A DNA stretch of 64,000 nt. Origin: Thermodesulfobacteriota bacterium. Lineage in GTDB: Bacteria; Desulfobacterota; GWC2-55-46. A model generated the notes under the pieces. It had not been told where the DNA came from. It saw only the letters and a program-made list of their open reading frames with translations, and made no database searches. The first letter of the stretch is position 1; every line of letters starts with the position of its first letter. The stretch is taken from assembly GCA_030583865.1 (NCBI GenBank), contig CP129479.1, positions 880,744 to 944,743 of the forward strand, written 5' to 3'. Position numbers and translations under genes: made by a program. Below are positions 12,915 through 21,234 of the stretch, one piece after another.

Positions 12915-14615
12915 ATGAAATCAGGGCTCAAGGCAAGCCACATACTTATCGTATCCCTTGCGGCCGTGCTGCCGCTCATCCCTTTCATTGACAAGGCCTT
13001 CCACATAGACGACACGCTCTTTATCTGGACCGCCAGGCAGATACTCGAACGGCCCTGGGACTTCTACGGCTTTACCGGGAACTGGTTCAGCTATGAAAAT
13101 ACAGCGCCCACGTTCATAAAGAACCCACCGCTTACGAGCTATTACATTGCCTTCATAGCCCTTTTCACCGGGTTTTCCGAGCGGGCGCTCCATGTCGCCT
13201 TTCTTGTCCCGGCGCTCTTTGCCGCGCTCGGCGCCTATGTGCTGGCGCTCCGTTTTACAAAGATGCCTCTGGCTGCGGCGCTTGCGGCTGTAGCTACCCC
13301 GGCCTTCCTGGTATCATCGACCAGCCTCATGTGCGATGTCATGCTGCTTGCCTTCTGGAACTGGGCCATTGTCTTCTGGATAAGGGGGCTCGACAGGGGC
13401 AGGGGCCTTGACCTCGCAATAGGCGGCGTGCTTATCGCCCTTGCCGCGCTCACGAAATACTTCGGGGTGAGCCTCATACCCCTCCTTGCGGCCTATTCCG
13501 TATTCCATGGAAAGAAGGGTTTCAAGGCGCTCGCGTATCTCTTCATACCGGTAGCCGCGCTCGCGGGGTATCAGTCCTACACGCAGCACATGTACGGGAG
13601 GGGGCTCCTTGTCGACGCCGCGGACTATGCGAGCGGCATAAAGGTCTTTAGCGCCATGCCGCAGCACGAAAGGGCCTTTACAGGCGTTGTTTTCGTCGGC
13701 GGCTCCATAATAGCGGCCCTTTTCCTCATCCCCTCGATATTCGGCTTGAGGGCTGTCGCGGCTGGCATCGCGCTTGCCGCAGCCGGGGCAGCGTACGCGT
13801 ACCTCAAGGGCTCGTTCGAGGAAGAGGATATCGTCCTCTTCAAGCCCGGCTTCGGCTGGGGCTACATAGCGCAGCTCGCGGTCTACTGGGCTGCAGGTGC
13901 CGGGGTGCTCTGCCTTGCCGTATATGATTTCATGAAAAGGAAGGACGCAGGTTCTGTGCTTCTTCTCTTATGGGTGGCCGGGACATTTGTCTTCGCGGTA
14001 TTCGTAAACTGGTCCATAAACGCCAGATCGATACTGCCGATGGTATCCGCGGTTTCCATAATTCTAATGAGGGCGGCCGAGGGAAAAGGCGCTCTCAGGG
14101 CCTATTTGCCCATAATCCCTGCGTTCGCTTTCTCCTTTTTCGTAACCCAGGCCGATTATATTTTCGCTAACAGCGCAAGGACAGCCGCCCGGCTGATCTC
14201 GGAAGGCTATTCCGGGGAAGGGGCGCTCTGGTTCCAGGGGCACTGGGGTTTTCAGTATTACATGGAGAGCGCGGGCGCGGTCCCGATAGACACGGGGGGG
14301 AGCATAATAACAAAAGGAAGCATGGTCGCCATTCCATATAACAATTACGGCCTGAAGCGCTTCCCGGACAGGCTCGACAAGACGGGCATGGTCGACAGCT
14401 TCCCGCCCCAGTACGTGGAGACCATGCCCCTTGGCGGGGGCGCCGGGTTCTACGCGCACCAGTGGGGCCCCATGCCGTTCATGCTCTTTCCTCCCAGGGG
14501 GGAGACCTATGTCGTATTCCGGATGAACGAGGACTGGGTCCTGCCGAGGGACCTCCTGGCCGAGGACATGCCGCAAAGGGTCGGTTTCCCGGTGAGGCCG
14601 CGTGGCACTCCCTGA
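12915..14615 (+). CDS. Membrane glycosyltransferase, GT39/ArnT-like, copy 1
   Basis: 566-residue polytopic membrane protein. The N-terminal acidic motif DKAFHIDDTLF after the first membrane segment is typical of dolichyl/undecaprenyl-phosphate-sugar transferases of the PMT/ArnT superfamily, which add sugars to lipid or protein on the outer face of the inner membrane. About ten hydrophobic segments follow, then a soluble C-terminal domain (WFQGHWGFQYYME). The ATG at 12915 aligns with the paralogue start; a TTG at 12909 is possible. No clear Shine-Dalgarno. Residues about 67-223 are encoded by DNA identical to the next gene, although flanking parts have diverged. Substrate unknown. Confidence 0.9.
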   Translation: MKSGLKASHILIVSLAAVLPLIPFIDKAFHIDDTLFIWTARQILERPWDFYGFTGNWFSYENTAPTFIKNPPLTSYYIAFIALFTGFSERALHVAFLVPALFAALGAYVLALRFTKMPLAAALAAVATPAFLVSSTSLMCDVMLLAFWNWAIVFWIRGLDRGRGLDLAIGGVLIALAALTKYFGVSLIPLLAAYSVFHGKKGFKALAYLFIPVAALAGYQSYTQHMYGRGLLVDAADYASGIKVFSAMPQHERAFTGVVFVGGSIIAALFLIPSIFGLRAVAAGIALAAAGAAYAYLKGSFEEEDIVLFKPGFGWGYIAQLAVYWAAGAGVLCLAVYDFMKRKDAGSVLLLLWVAGTFVFAVFVNWSINARSILPMVSAVSIILMRAAEGKGALRAYLPIIPAFAFSFFVTQADYIFANSARTAARLISEGYSGEGALWFQGHWGFQYYMESAGAVPIDTGGSIITKGSMVAIPYNNYGLKRFPDRLDKTGMVDSFPPQYVETMPLGGGAGFYAHQWGPMPFMLFPPRGETYVVFRMNEDWVLPRDLLAEDMPQRVGFPVRPRGTP

Positions 14616-14634
14616 GCTTGATCCTGATTTTGCA

Positions 14635-14718
14635 GGCCGGCGCTGTCGGTCCTAAGCCGATTACATGGCCTTTTTAGAATTTAACAGAAGAGCGGGGTTT
14701 GAATTAACAGCGCCGGCC
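14635..14718 (+). promoter_or_regulatory. 12-bp inverted repeat bracketing the gap before the second glycosyltransferase
   Basis: GGCCGGCGCTGT (14635-14646) and its exact complement ACAGCGCCGGCC (14707-14718). The right arm ends 2 bases before the GGAGG of the next gene, so the long stem could influence translation or be a processing site. Confidence 0.4.
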
Positions 14719-14728
14719 CCGGAGGAAA

Positions 14729-16381
14729 ATGAAAACAGGCATCCGAAAAAGCCATCTGATAATAGTCTCGCTTGCGGCCGTCCTGCCGCTACTGCCTTTC
14801 ATTGACAAGGCCTTTCATGTAGACGATACGCTTTTTGTCTGGACAGCTCGGCATATACTCGAGAATCCCTGGGATTTCTATGGCTTCACCGGTAACTGGT
14901 GGAGCTATGAGAGCGCCGCGCACGACTTCATAAAGAACCCACCGCTTACGAGCTATTACATTGCCTTCATAGCCCTTTTCACCGGGTTTTCCGAGCGGGC
15001 GCTCCATGTCGCCTTTCTTGTCCCGGCGCTCTTTGCCGCGCTCGGCGCCTATGTGCTGGCGCTCCGTTTTACAAAGATGCCTCTGGCTGCGGCGCTTGCG
15101 GCTGTAGCTACCCCGGCCTTCCTGGTATCATCGACCAGCCTCATGTGCGATGTCATGCTGCTTGCCTTCTGGAACTGGGCCATTGTCTTCTGGATAAGGG
15201 GGCTCGACAGGGGCAGGGGCCTTGACCTCGCAATAGGCGGCGTGCTTATCGCCCTTGCCGCGCTCACGAAATACTTCGGGGTGAGCCTCATACCCCTCCT
15301 TGCGGCCTATTCCGTATTCCATGGAAAGAAGGGTTTCAAGGCGCTCGCGTATCTCTTCATACCGGTAGCCGCGCTCGCGGGGTATCAGTCCTACACGAAT
15401 TTCATGTACGGGAGGGGTTTGCTTCTCGATGCTGCCGGTTACGCCACAGGCGCCACTGGCGGCAGCAGGGGGATTACCGCAGAGAAGGCCTTTATCGGGG
15501 TCGTCTTTACCGGCGGCTCCGTATTAATGGCCTTATTCCTACTCCCCTCAGTCCTGGGCCTAAGGGCCGCCCTCATAGGGTTAGCGCTTGCCGCGGCTGG
15601 GGCCGCATACGTCTATGGAAAGGGCATAATAGGCGGCATAGCCCTTTTCGAGCCGGGCTTCGGCTGGGGCTATATAGCGCAGATCGCGGCTTATTGGGCT
15701 GCCGGGGCCGGCATACTCCTGCTTGCAATATCAGACCTCGTTAAGAGGAGAGACGCGGCATCGGCCCTTCTTTTCCTATGGATTGCCGGCACCTTCGTCT
15801 TTGCGGTATTCGTCAACTGGACGATAAACGCAAGGTCGATACTGCCGATGGTGCCTGCAGCCGCGATCCTCGCCGTCAGGGCGGCCGAAGGAAAAAACCT
15901 CATGAGGGTGTATATTCCCCTTGTCCCTGCGCTCGCCCTCTCGTTTTTTATCGCCTGGGCGGATTACGCCTTTGCCGAGAACGCCAGGGCAGCCGCCAAG
16001 TCCATCTCGGATAAATACTCCGGCATGGGGAAGCTCTGGTTCCAGGGGCACTGGGGTTTTCAGTACTACATGGAAAAGAAGGGCGCGTTCCCCATAGACG
16101 TGAGGAAGAGCACCGTGGCCGGAGGCAGCCTACTTGCGTTCCCGCTTACTAATAGCGGGCTCAGGGCCTTCCCCGACGGCCTTGACAGGATGCTGCTGGA
16201 TGAGTACGTTTTCCCGGCGGAGCTTTTGGCCACTACGGCCTCGGGGACCGGCGCGGGCTTCTACTCCAGCCTCTGGGGCCCGGTACCTTTCATGCTCTTC
16301 CCCCCGAGGGCCGAAACCTACATGGTCTTCTACATTAGGGAGGACTGGTTCATCCCCGGGGATTTCCTCCTTCCACAGTAG
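14729..16381 (+). CDS. Membrane glycosyltransferase, GT39/ArnT-like, copy 2
   Basis: 550-residue paralogue of the preceding gene with the same layout: DKAFHVDDTLF motif, about ten membrane segments and a C-terminal domain with WFQGHWGFQYYMEKKGAFPID. GGAGG precedes the ATG by 4 bases. Outside the identical block (14927-15397) the two proteins are clearly similar but diverged, for example in the loop after FMYGRGLL, which suggests different acceptor or donor specificity. Probably cotranscribed with copy 1, 113 bp apart. Confidence 0.92.
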   Translation: MKTGIRKSHLIIVSLAAVLPLLPFIDKAFHVDDTLFVWTARHILENPWDFYGFTGNWWSYESAAHDFIKNPPLTSYYIAFIALFTGFSERALHVAFLVPALFAALGAYVLALRFTKMPLAAALAAVATPAFLVSSTSLMCDVMLLAFWNWAIVFWIRGLDRGRGLDLAIGGVLIALAALTKYFGVSLIPLLAAYSVFHGKKGFKALAYLFIPVAALAGYQSYTNFMYGRGLLLDAAGYATGATGGSRGITAEKAFIGVVFTGGSVLMALFLLPSVLGLRAALIGLALAAAGAAYVYGKGIIGGIALFEPGFGWGYIAQIAAYWAAGAGILLLAISDLVKRRDAASALLFLWIAGTFVFAVFVNWTINARSILPMVPAAAILAVRAAEGKNLMRVYIPLVPALALSFFIAWADYAFAENARAAAKSISDKYSGMGKLWFQGHWGFQYYMEKKGAFPIDVRKSTVAGGSLLAFPLTNSGLRAFPDGLDRMLLDEYVFPAELLATTASGTGAGFYSSLWGPVPFMLFPPRAETYMVFYIREDWFIPGDFLLPQ

Positions 16382-16418
16382 GCGTCTGCTCCTTTGTCCC
16401 ACCTGTTCCTTGTGACGC

Positions 16419-16424
16419 TATAAT
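16419..16424 (+). promoter_or_regulatory. -10 box immediately before the pyrimidine-dimer glycosylase ATG
   Basis: Perfect TATAAT whose last base is 7 bases from the A of the ATG at 16431, with no Shine-Dalgarno between. A weak -35 (TTGTCC, 16394-16399) lies 19 bp upstream. Predicted transcription start falls on or next to the start codon, so the mRNA may be leaderless. Confidence 0.55.
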
Positions 16425-16430
16425 GTATTC

Positions 16431-16787
16431 ATGAGGATATGGGACATCCCGCCCGAGCTCCTTTGCGACAGGCATCTTCTCGGCGAGCACAACGAGGCGC
16501 ACGCGCTCTGGAGCATAATAATAAACGGCCTCAAGGGGTTCTCCAGCCACCCTGAGACCGCCCGGTGGCGGGGAAAGCTCAGGGCCCTTTACCTGAGGCA
16601 CGAGGCGGACGCCAGGGAAATGGAGCGGAGGGGCTTCAGGCACCAGAGCCCGCTTGACGAGGCCCTCGCGACCGGCAAGGCGGTCCAGGACGAGCTCAAG
16701 GACACGATGGAGGCGCAGGAGAGGCTCCTTTCGGAACGGGACCAGGACTGCGCCGAAAGGATACGGAAAAGCAAGCGGCGGCCCTGA
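16431..16787 (+). CDS. Pyrimidine-dimer DNA glycosylase (T4 endonuclease V / DenV-like)
   Basis: 118-residue protein of the Pyr_excise family, which removes UV-induced cyclobutane pyrimidine dimers by a glycosylase/AP-lyase reaction. Family hallmarks are present: MRIWDIPPELL, LLGEHNEAHALW, KGFSSHPETARWRGK and RHEADAREMERRG with the downstream H-x-SPLD segment. Phage T4 DenV uses Thr2 as nucleophile; cellular relatives start MR(I/L)WD as here. Length is near the family norm, with a basic C-terminal tail. Stands alone between the glycosyltransferases and the cytochrome operon. Confidence 0.9.
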   Translation: MRIWDIPPELLCDRHLLGEHNEAHALWSIIINGLKGFSSHPETARWRGKLRALYLRHEADAREMERRGFRHQSPLDEALATGKAVQDELKDTMEAQERLLSERDQDCAERIRKSKRRP

Positions 16788-16812
16788 AATCGCCTGCCTC
16801 CTCCGGCCACGT

Positions 16813-16841
16813 TTGACAAATCAATCGGTATCTGATATTCA
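16813..16841 (+). promoter_or_regulatory. Promoter of the mtrAB-like operon
   Basis: TTGACA at 16813-16818, a 17-bp spacer and TATTCA at 16836-16841. Predicted 5' untranslated leader of about 180 nt before the ATG at 17027; I see no known riboswitch in it. Confidence 0.6.
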
Positions 16842-17026
16842 ATACTCAACCTGTTCTTCCTGACCCGGGACCGTTCAGTTCCCCATCACGACAATTCCGC
16901 GGAAACATCCCGTCCAGTTCAAATCCAGGCACCTTGACAGGGCTCTCTCGCTATTTGCGTTACGGAGTAGTCTGCGTCGCATGGGGCAGCTCTGCCCAAA
17001 ACAAACGCAGAAGAAAAGGGGGAGAG

Positions 17027-17965
17027 ATGAAAAGAGGTTTCCTGTTCCTGCCTCTCGGCCTTGCGGTATTCCTTTTCATGGGCCAGGCCGCCGTGTCCGC
17101 CTCCGGGCCGGACTGGGGGCGGCTCAATCCCGCGCAGAAGGACGCGGCCTTCGTGGGCGACAGGGCCGTTTGCGCAAACTGCCATCCGCAATACGTCGAA
17201 AGCTACGCCGGGACCCGGCACGGCAAGGTATTCCCGCACCGGGGCGGCAACGACTGCGAGTCGTGCCACGGCCCCGCTGGCAAGCACGTGGAGGCGCCTT
17301 CAAGGGAGCACATCTTCTCGTTCAAGGACCGCTCGATAAGGCCTGAAAAGAAGAACGGTGTATGCCTGAGCTGCCATGAAAAGGGCATAAGGATGCACTG
17401 GAAGGGGAGCTCGCACGACGTTGCGAACCTCACGTGCAACTCCTGCCATTACGTGATGGAGAAGAGGAGTCCCAGAAACCTTTTCGTTAACGAAGACTCG
17501 AAAAAGGCCTGCTTCCAGTGCCACAAGGAAAGGAGGGCCCAGCTCCAGAGGTCCTCGCACATGCCGCTGCGCGAAGGGCTCATGGACTGCGCTACATGCC
17601 ACAACCCGCACGGCGGCCCGGGGCCGAGCCTCCTTAAGACCGCCTCGGTGAACGAGACCTGCTACCAGTGCCATGCCGAAAAGAGGGGTCCGCTCCTTTG
17701 GGAGCACCCGCCCGTAAGGGAGAACTGCGCGAACTGCCACGACCCGCACGGCTCCAACCACGAAGCGCTCCTTAAGACGAGGGCGCCGTTCATCTGCCAG
17801 TCCTGCCACTCGGTCCAGTTCCATCCGAGCACCATCTACGAAGGGAGCAAGATAGTCGGCGGGGGAGGGAGCGTTGCCCAGCAGCTCGTGGGCAAGGCTT
17901 GCCTTAACTGCCATACGCAGGTGCACGGCTCCAACCATCCTTCGGGGCCGAGGTTCCAGAGATAG
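17027..17965 (+). CDS. Decaheme c-type cytochrome, MtrA/DmsE family
   Basis: 312 residues with a signal peptide (MKRGFLFLPLGLAVFLFMG...VSAS) and exactly ten CXXCH heme sites: CANCH, CESCH, CLSCH, CNSCH, CFQCH, CATCH, CYQCH, CANCH, CQSCH, CLNCH. Repeated CxxCHxPHG units fit MtrA, the periplasmic decaheme that plugs an outer-membrane barrel in extracellular electron transfer. The ATG at 17027 follows GGGGGAG; a longer frame from 16934 would bury the signal peptide. The next gene encodes the barrel partner, 69 bp on. No outer-surface MtrC/OmcA-like cytochrome is in this window. Confidence 0.93.
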   Translation: MKRGFLFLPLGLAVFLFMGQAAVSASGPDWGRLNPAQKDAAFVGDRAVCANCHPQYVESYAGTRHGKVFPHRGGNDCESCHGPAGKHVEAPSREHIFSFKDRSIRPEKKNGVCLSCHEKGIRMHWKGSSHDVANLTCNSCHYVMEKRSPRNLFVNEDSKKACFQCHKERRAQLQRSSHMPLREGLMDCATCHNPHGGPGPSLLKTASVNETCYQCHAEKRGPLLWEHPPVRENCANCHDPHGSNHEALLKTRAPFICQSCHSVQFHPSTIYEGSKIVGGGGSVAQQLVGKACLNCHTQVHGSNHPSGPRFQR

Positions 17966-18034
17966 CCGATCCCGTCATGACCTCCATCCGCGCGGCAAAT
18001 CGATTCCAAAATGCCTCATAAGCAAGGAGGATAT

Positions 18035-20257
18035 ATGAATAGGAAGAAACTTGGGTTGCTGGTACTGGGGCTTGCGGCGCTCTGGTGGCCCGCATTTTCT
18101 TCAGCGGAGGACGGCCTCGGCGGGAGCGTGACACTGGGCGGGGGCTTTATAGACGCAAAGGACGAGTCGTTCAAGCTCGGCGAATATACCGGGTTATCGA
18201 AAGACGAGGCGTTTCTCCTTGCCGGGGCTGATTTGAGCTACGGCGACGGCGCGTATTACCTCGATTTCCGGGCCTATGACCTCGGGCTTGACAACCGGCG
18301 GGCGTATGCCGAGGCAGGGAGGCGCGGGTCATACAGGCTCTTCATAGAGTACGCCGAGACGCCGAAGCTCATATCGAACAATAGCGTGACCGTGCTGGAA
18401 GGCGCGGGCTCGGCGAACCTTACCCTTCCCGGCGCGTTTACGCGGGGCACGAACACGAGTCTCGCACAGATGCCCGACCTCGCGGACCACAGGCGAAGCG
18501 TAAGGCTGAAGCTCGAAAGGAAATCCGGCAAGGCAGGTTTTTATAAGGTGTCAGGCGATACCGAGATGGAGCTTTCGGTCGAGCGTGAGCGTAAGGAAGG
18601 GATAAAGTACATAGGCGGCACATCGGGGTACTCCGGAGGGCAGACCCGCTCAGTGGGGCTGCCCGAGCCGGTGGACTATACGACCGACGTCCTCAAGGCA
18701 AGGGCCGCCCACACGAAGGAGGCTTACCAGGCCGAGGTCCAGTACGCGCTATCGGATTTCTCTAACGGCAGGAAATCCCTGGCATTCGCAAACCCGTTCG
18801 ACGTCAACGCGGGCGGCGCGGTGCTGTACGACTACTGCGACGAGTGCAGGATATCGCTTCCGCCGGACAACCGCCACCACAGGCTGAGCCTATCCGGGGG
18901 CTTAAGCCTTCCGTACCATTCGCGCATTTCGGCTACTTTCGAGTACGGGATAATGAAGCAGGATGACGACCTGCTGCCTTACTCCCATAATCCCGGGAGC
19001 ACCGTTACGGTGGCGGTCCCGAGGGGCAGGGCCGACGCGGAGATAGACGTTACGCACCTTGCGCTCAACCTCTCGTCAAGGCCTCTCTCCGGCCTCGGCC
19101 TCAAGGCCGGGTACAGGCTTTACAAGACCGAAAACAAGCTCCCGCGCGCGCTCTTCCGCTACGTAAAAAACGACACGGCCCAGCCGCAGGCCACGCTGAC
19201 CGAGGCTCACGCTCTCTATAGCCTCCCCTACGACTACACCCAGAACCAGGTGAAGCTCGACGCATCCTATGCGGTCTTCCCGGCGACAACCGTGAGGCTA
19301 GGCTATGCCCGCGACATGATCGACCGGGACCTGAGGGAGGTCGAGAGGACCGCCGAGAACTCTTACAAGGCGGCGGTCACGTCGACATACGTGCCGAACG
19401 TGTCCGTGGGGCTTGACTACCTGCAAGCTGAAAGGAGGGGCACCGATTATGACGAGTCGCTCCTCTATGACCAGTACCACACGCAGGAGTACATGGATGA
19501 CGTGGTCGCAACCCTCGGGGCAGCGGCGCAGTTCGACAACCACCCGCTCATGAGAAAGTTCGACGTGGCGAACAGGGACAGGCTCCGCTACGGCGCGAAC
19601 GCGACGCTTACCCCGACACATAACTCGTCCCTCTCTCTTTTTGTAAACTACGGAAAGGACGACTACAAGGACTCGGCCCTTGGCCTTCAGCAGAGCAAGA
19701 CCGGCTCAGTGACCCTTGACGGCGCGATAGCGCCTTCGGAGAACGCGTCCATATACGCCTTTTATACCTGGGAGGACCTTAGTTCCAGGCAGGAGGGCTG
19801 GGCCTACAGCGGAGGGGCATCGAAGCTTACCCATACAGCCGACGCCAACAGGAAGTGGGCTGCCTTCCACGACGACGACATCGAGACCTGGGGCGTGGGC
19901 GCGAAGCTCGCGTTTCTGGAGAAAAGGGCCGACCTGGACCTGGACTATTCCTTTTCGAGGAGCAGCGGGAGCATACGCCACACTGCGGGAAGCGCAATAT
20001 CTTCGGCGGTCATCCCGACCGATCTCCCGGAGCTCAAGACGAGGCTTAAGACCCTGAGCGTCACTGGCAAATACATGGTCCGCCCGAACCTGAGCGTGGG
20101 GGCCGGGTACAGGTATGAGGACTATAAATCAGACGACTGGGCGGTTGACAACTACGAGCCGTCCTCGGCGGCCATAACGAACGTGCTTACGCTCGTAGGC
20201 CCTGTAGCCGACTATGAGGCCCATACGGGGATGGTCTTCCTTACCTATTCGCTATAG
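18035..20257 (+). CDS. MtrB/PioB-family outer-membrane beta-barrel
   Basis: 740 residues with signal peptide (MNRKKLGLLVLGLAALWWPAFSSAED) and a long series of amphipathic strands with alternating aromatic and polar residues. It ends in a strand with GMVFLTYSL. Features of the decaheme-associated porin family are visible: GxYxLFxEYAETPK near residue 100, repeated turns ending in Y/F-rich strands, and position directly after an MtrA-like decaheme gene. AAGGAGG lies 6 bases before the ATG at 18035. A CDEC pair sits around residue 270 in a loop; Shewanella MtrB has an N-terminal CXXC instead. Likely sheath for the cytochrome across the outer membrane. Confidence 0.9.
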   Translation: MNRKKLGLLVLGLAALWWPAFSSAEDGLGGSVTLGGGFIDAKDESFKLGEYTGLSKDEAFLLAGADLSYGDGAYYLDFRAYDLGLDNRRAYAEAGRRGSYRLFIEYAETPKLISNNSVTVLEGAGSANLTLPGAFTRGTNTSLAQMPDLADHRRSVRLKLERKSGKAGFYKVSGDTEMELSVERERKEGIKYIGGTSGYSGGQTRSVGLPEPVDYTTDVLKARAAHTKEAYQAEVQYALSDFSNGRKSLAFANPFDVNAGGAVLYDYCDECRISLPPDNRHHRLSLSGGLSLPYHSRISATFEYGIMKQDDDLLPYSHNPGSTVTVAVPRGRADAEIDVTHLALNLSSRPLSGLGLKAGYRLYKTENKLPRALFRYVKNDTAQPQATLTEAHALYSLPYDYTQNQVKLDASYAVFPATTVRLGYARDMIDRDLREVERTAENSYKAAVTSTYVPNVSVGLDYLQAERRGTDYDESLLYDQYHTQEYMDDVVATLGAAAQFDNHPLMRKFDVANRDRLRYGANATLTPTHNSSLSLFVNYGKDDYKDSALGLQQSKTGSVTLDGAIAPSENASIYAFYTWEDLSSRQEGWAYSGGASKLTHTADANRKWAAFHDDDIETWGVGAKLAFLEKRADLDLDYSFSRSSGSIRHTAGSAISSAVIPTDLPELKTRLKTLSVTGKYMVRPNLSVGAGYRYEDYKSDDWAVDNYEPSSAAITNVLTLVGPVADYEAHTGMVFLTYSL

Positions 20258-20258
20258 G

Positions 20259-20379
20259 AGGCTGCTGAAAAAGTCCATCTGCGTCGTTGTCTTCGTCGCT
20301 CGTCACTGCGGCGTACACGAAAAGTACGCCTCATTCCTCGCTCCTCGACGCCTCGCATCTGGAGCTTTTTGAGCAGCCT
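20259..20379. repeat. 121-bp palindromic repeat, copy 1
   Basis: Ends AGGCTGCTGAAAAAG and CTTTTTGAGCAGCCT are inverted repeats; the centre carries GGCGTAC / GTACGCC around an A-rich loop. Other copies at 31800, 43938 and 46653. Lies directly behind the porin stop. Confidence 0.9.
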
Positions 20380-20425
20380 GAATTGAAAATAGAGTTTTTC
20401 ATCAAGCCACTATGGGTTTTTCTCC

Positions 20426-20455
20426 GGGGTGCGCCTTCCGGGCGCGCCCCTTTTG
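20426..20455 (+). terminator. Terminator of the mtrAB-like operon
   Basis: Ten-pair GC-rich stem GGGGTGCGCC / GGGCGCGCCCC with a TTCC loop, followed by TTTT. It stands 170 bp past the porin stop, after the palindromic repeat. Confidence 0.7.
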
Positions 20456-21094
20456 CTACTCCTCCACTGCGACCTTCCCTATCATGCCCCTATGTATGTA
20501 GCAGATATAATAGTATTCGCCGGGCTCGTTGAAGACGAACTCCCAGCTTCCTCCCGGCTTTATGCCGGGGGCCGAGATGCCTCCCTTTCCTATGAGCGGC
20601 ATGGACGAGAAGACGTGGTCTATGCCGTCGTTATTGACCCACCTGACCGTCTCGCCTTTTTTGATTATGATGTTGTCCGGCCTGAATATATCCCTTGAGT
20701 CCGCATCTGCCCTGGGTATGTCTACGATGTGGACGCCTTTTCCAGGCATAGAGCGCACCGGTTCCGAGAGCCTTGAATCGAAGGACCTCTTCTTGACCTC
20801 CAGGAGAAGCGCGGTATCTCCGGTAGCGTCCTTGTATGCCATCGCCATCTCATCCGCCAGGTAGAAGAGCCCTTCTTTCTCTTCCGGGGCGGCCTTTTCA
20901 GCCGAATCAAGCACGGACCTGACCTCCGCCGGGATGGAGTCCCTGTTCGCGTCTACGAGTGATGCCAAAGCGGCCCTGTCCCTCTCCTTAAACGCTTCCG
21001 AGAACTTGTCCGCTATCTCCCCTGAATGGACTGCGCGTGAGACGAGTACGGCCAGGGCCGCGAGCGCGGCCACGGTAAGGACGGCTCTTTCCAT
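20456..21094 (-). CDS. Cupredoxin-domain protein (blue copper)
   Basis: 212 residues with an N-terminal membrane helix or signal sequence. Residues about 25-110 are helical and of unknown role. Residues about 115-212 form a cupredoxin: FRPDNIIIKKGETVRWVNND, His ligand in DHVFSS, then CYIHRGM giving Cys, His and Met ligands. The Cys-x2-His-x2-Met loop is the short amicyanin type rather than plastocyanin length. Probably a periplasmic electron carrier. AGGAGG precedes the ATG by 8 bases. It is convergent with the mtrAB-like pair, so the link to that system is only by proximity. Confidence 0.88.
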   Translation of the reverse strand: MERAVLTVAALAALAVLVSRAVHSGEIADKFSEAFKERDRAALASLVDANRDSIPAEVRSVLDSAEKAAPEEKEGLFYLADEMAMAYKDATGDTALLLEVKKRSFDSRLSEPVRSMPGKGVHIVDIPRADADSRDIFRPDNIIIKKGETVRWVNNDGIDHVFSSMPLIGKGGISAPGIKPGGSWEFVFNEPGEYYYICYIHRGMIGKVAVEE

Positions 21095-21234
21095 AATGTG
21101 ACCTCCTTTTCGGATATGCGCCGGGTCCTGTCAAATTCCTGTATGGCCGGCGCTCGAATGATTGTATAATTATATCGGCAATAAGCCCGCTCGCCACGCC
21201 GGGCCGGAAAAGGGCCCAGGATACGGAAAAACAG

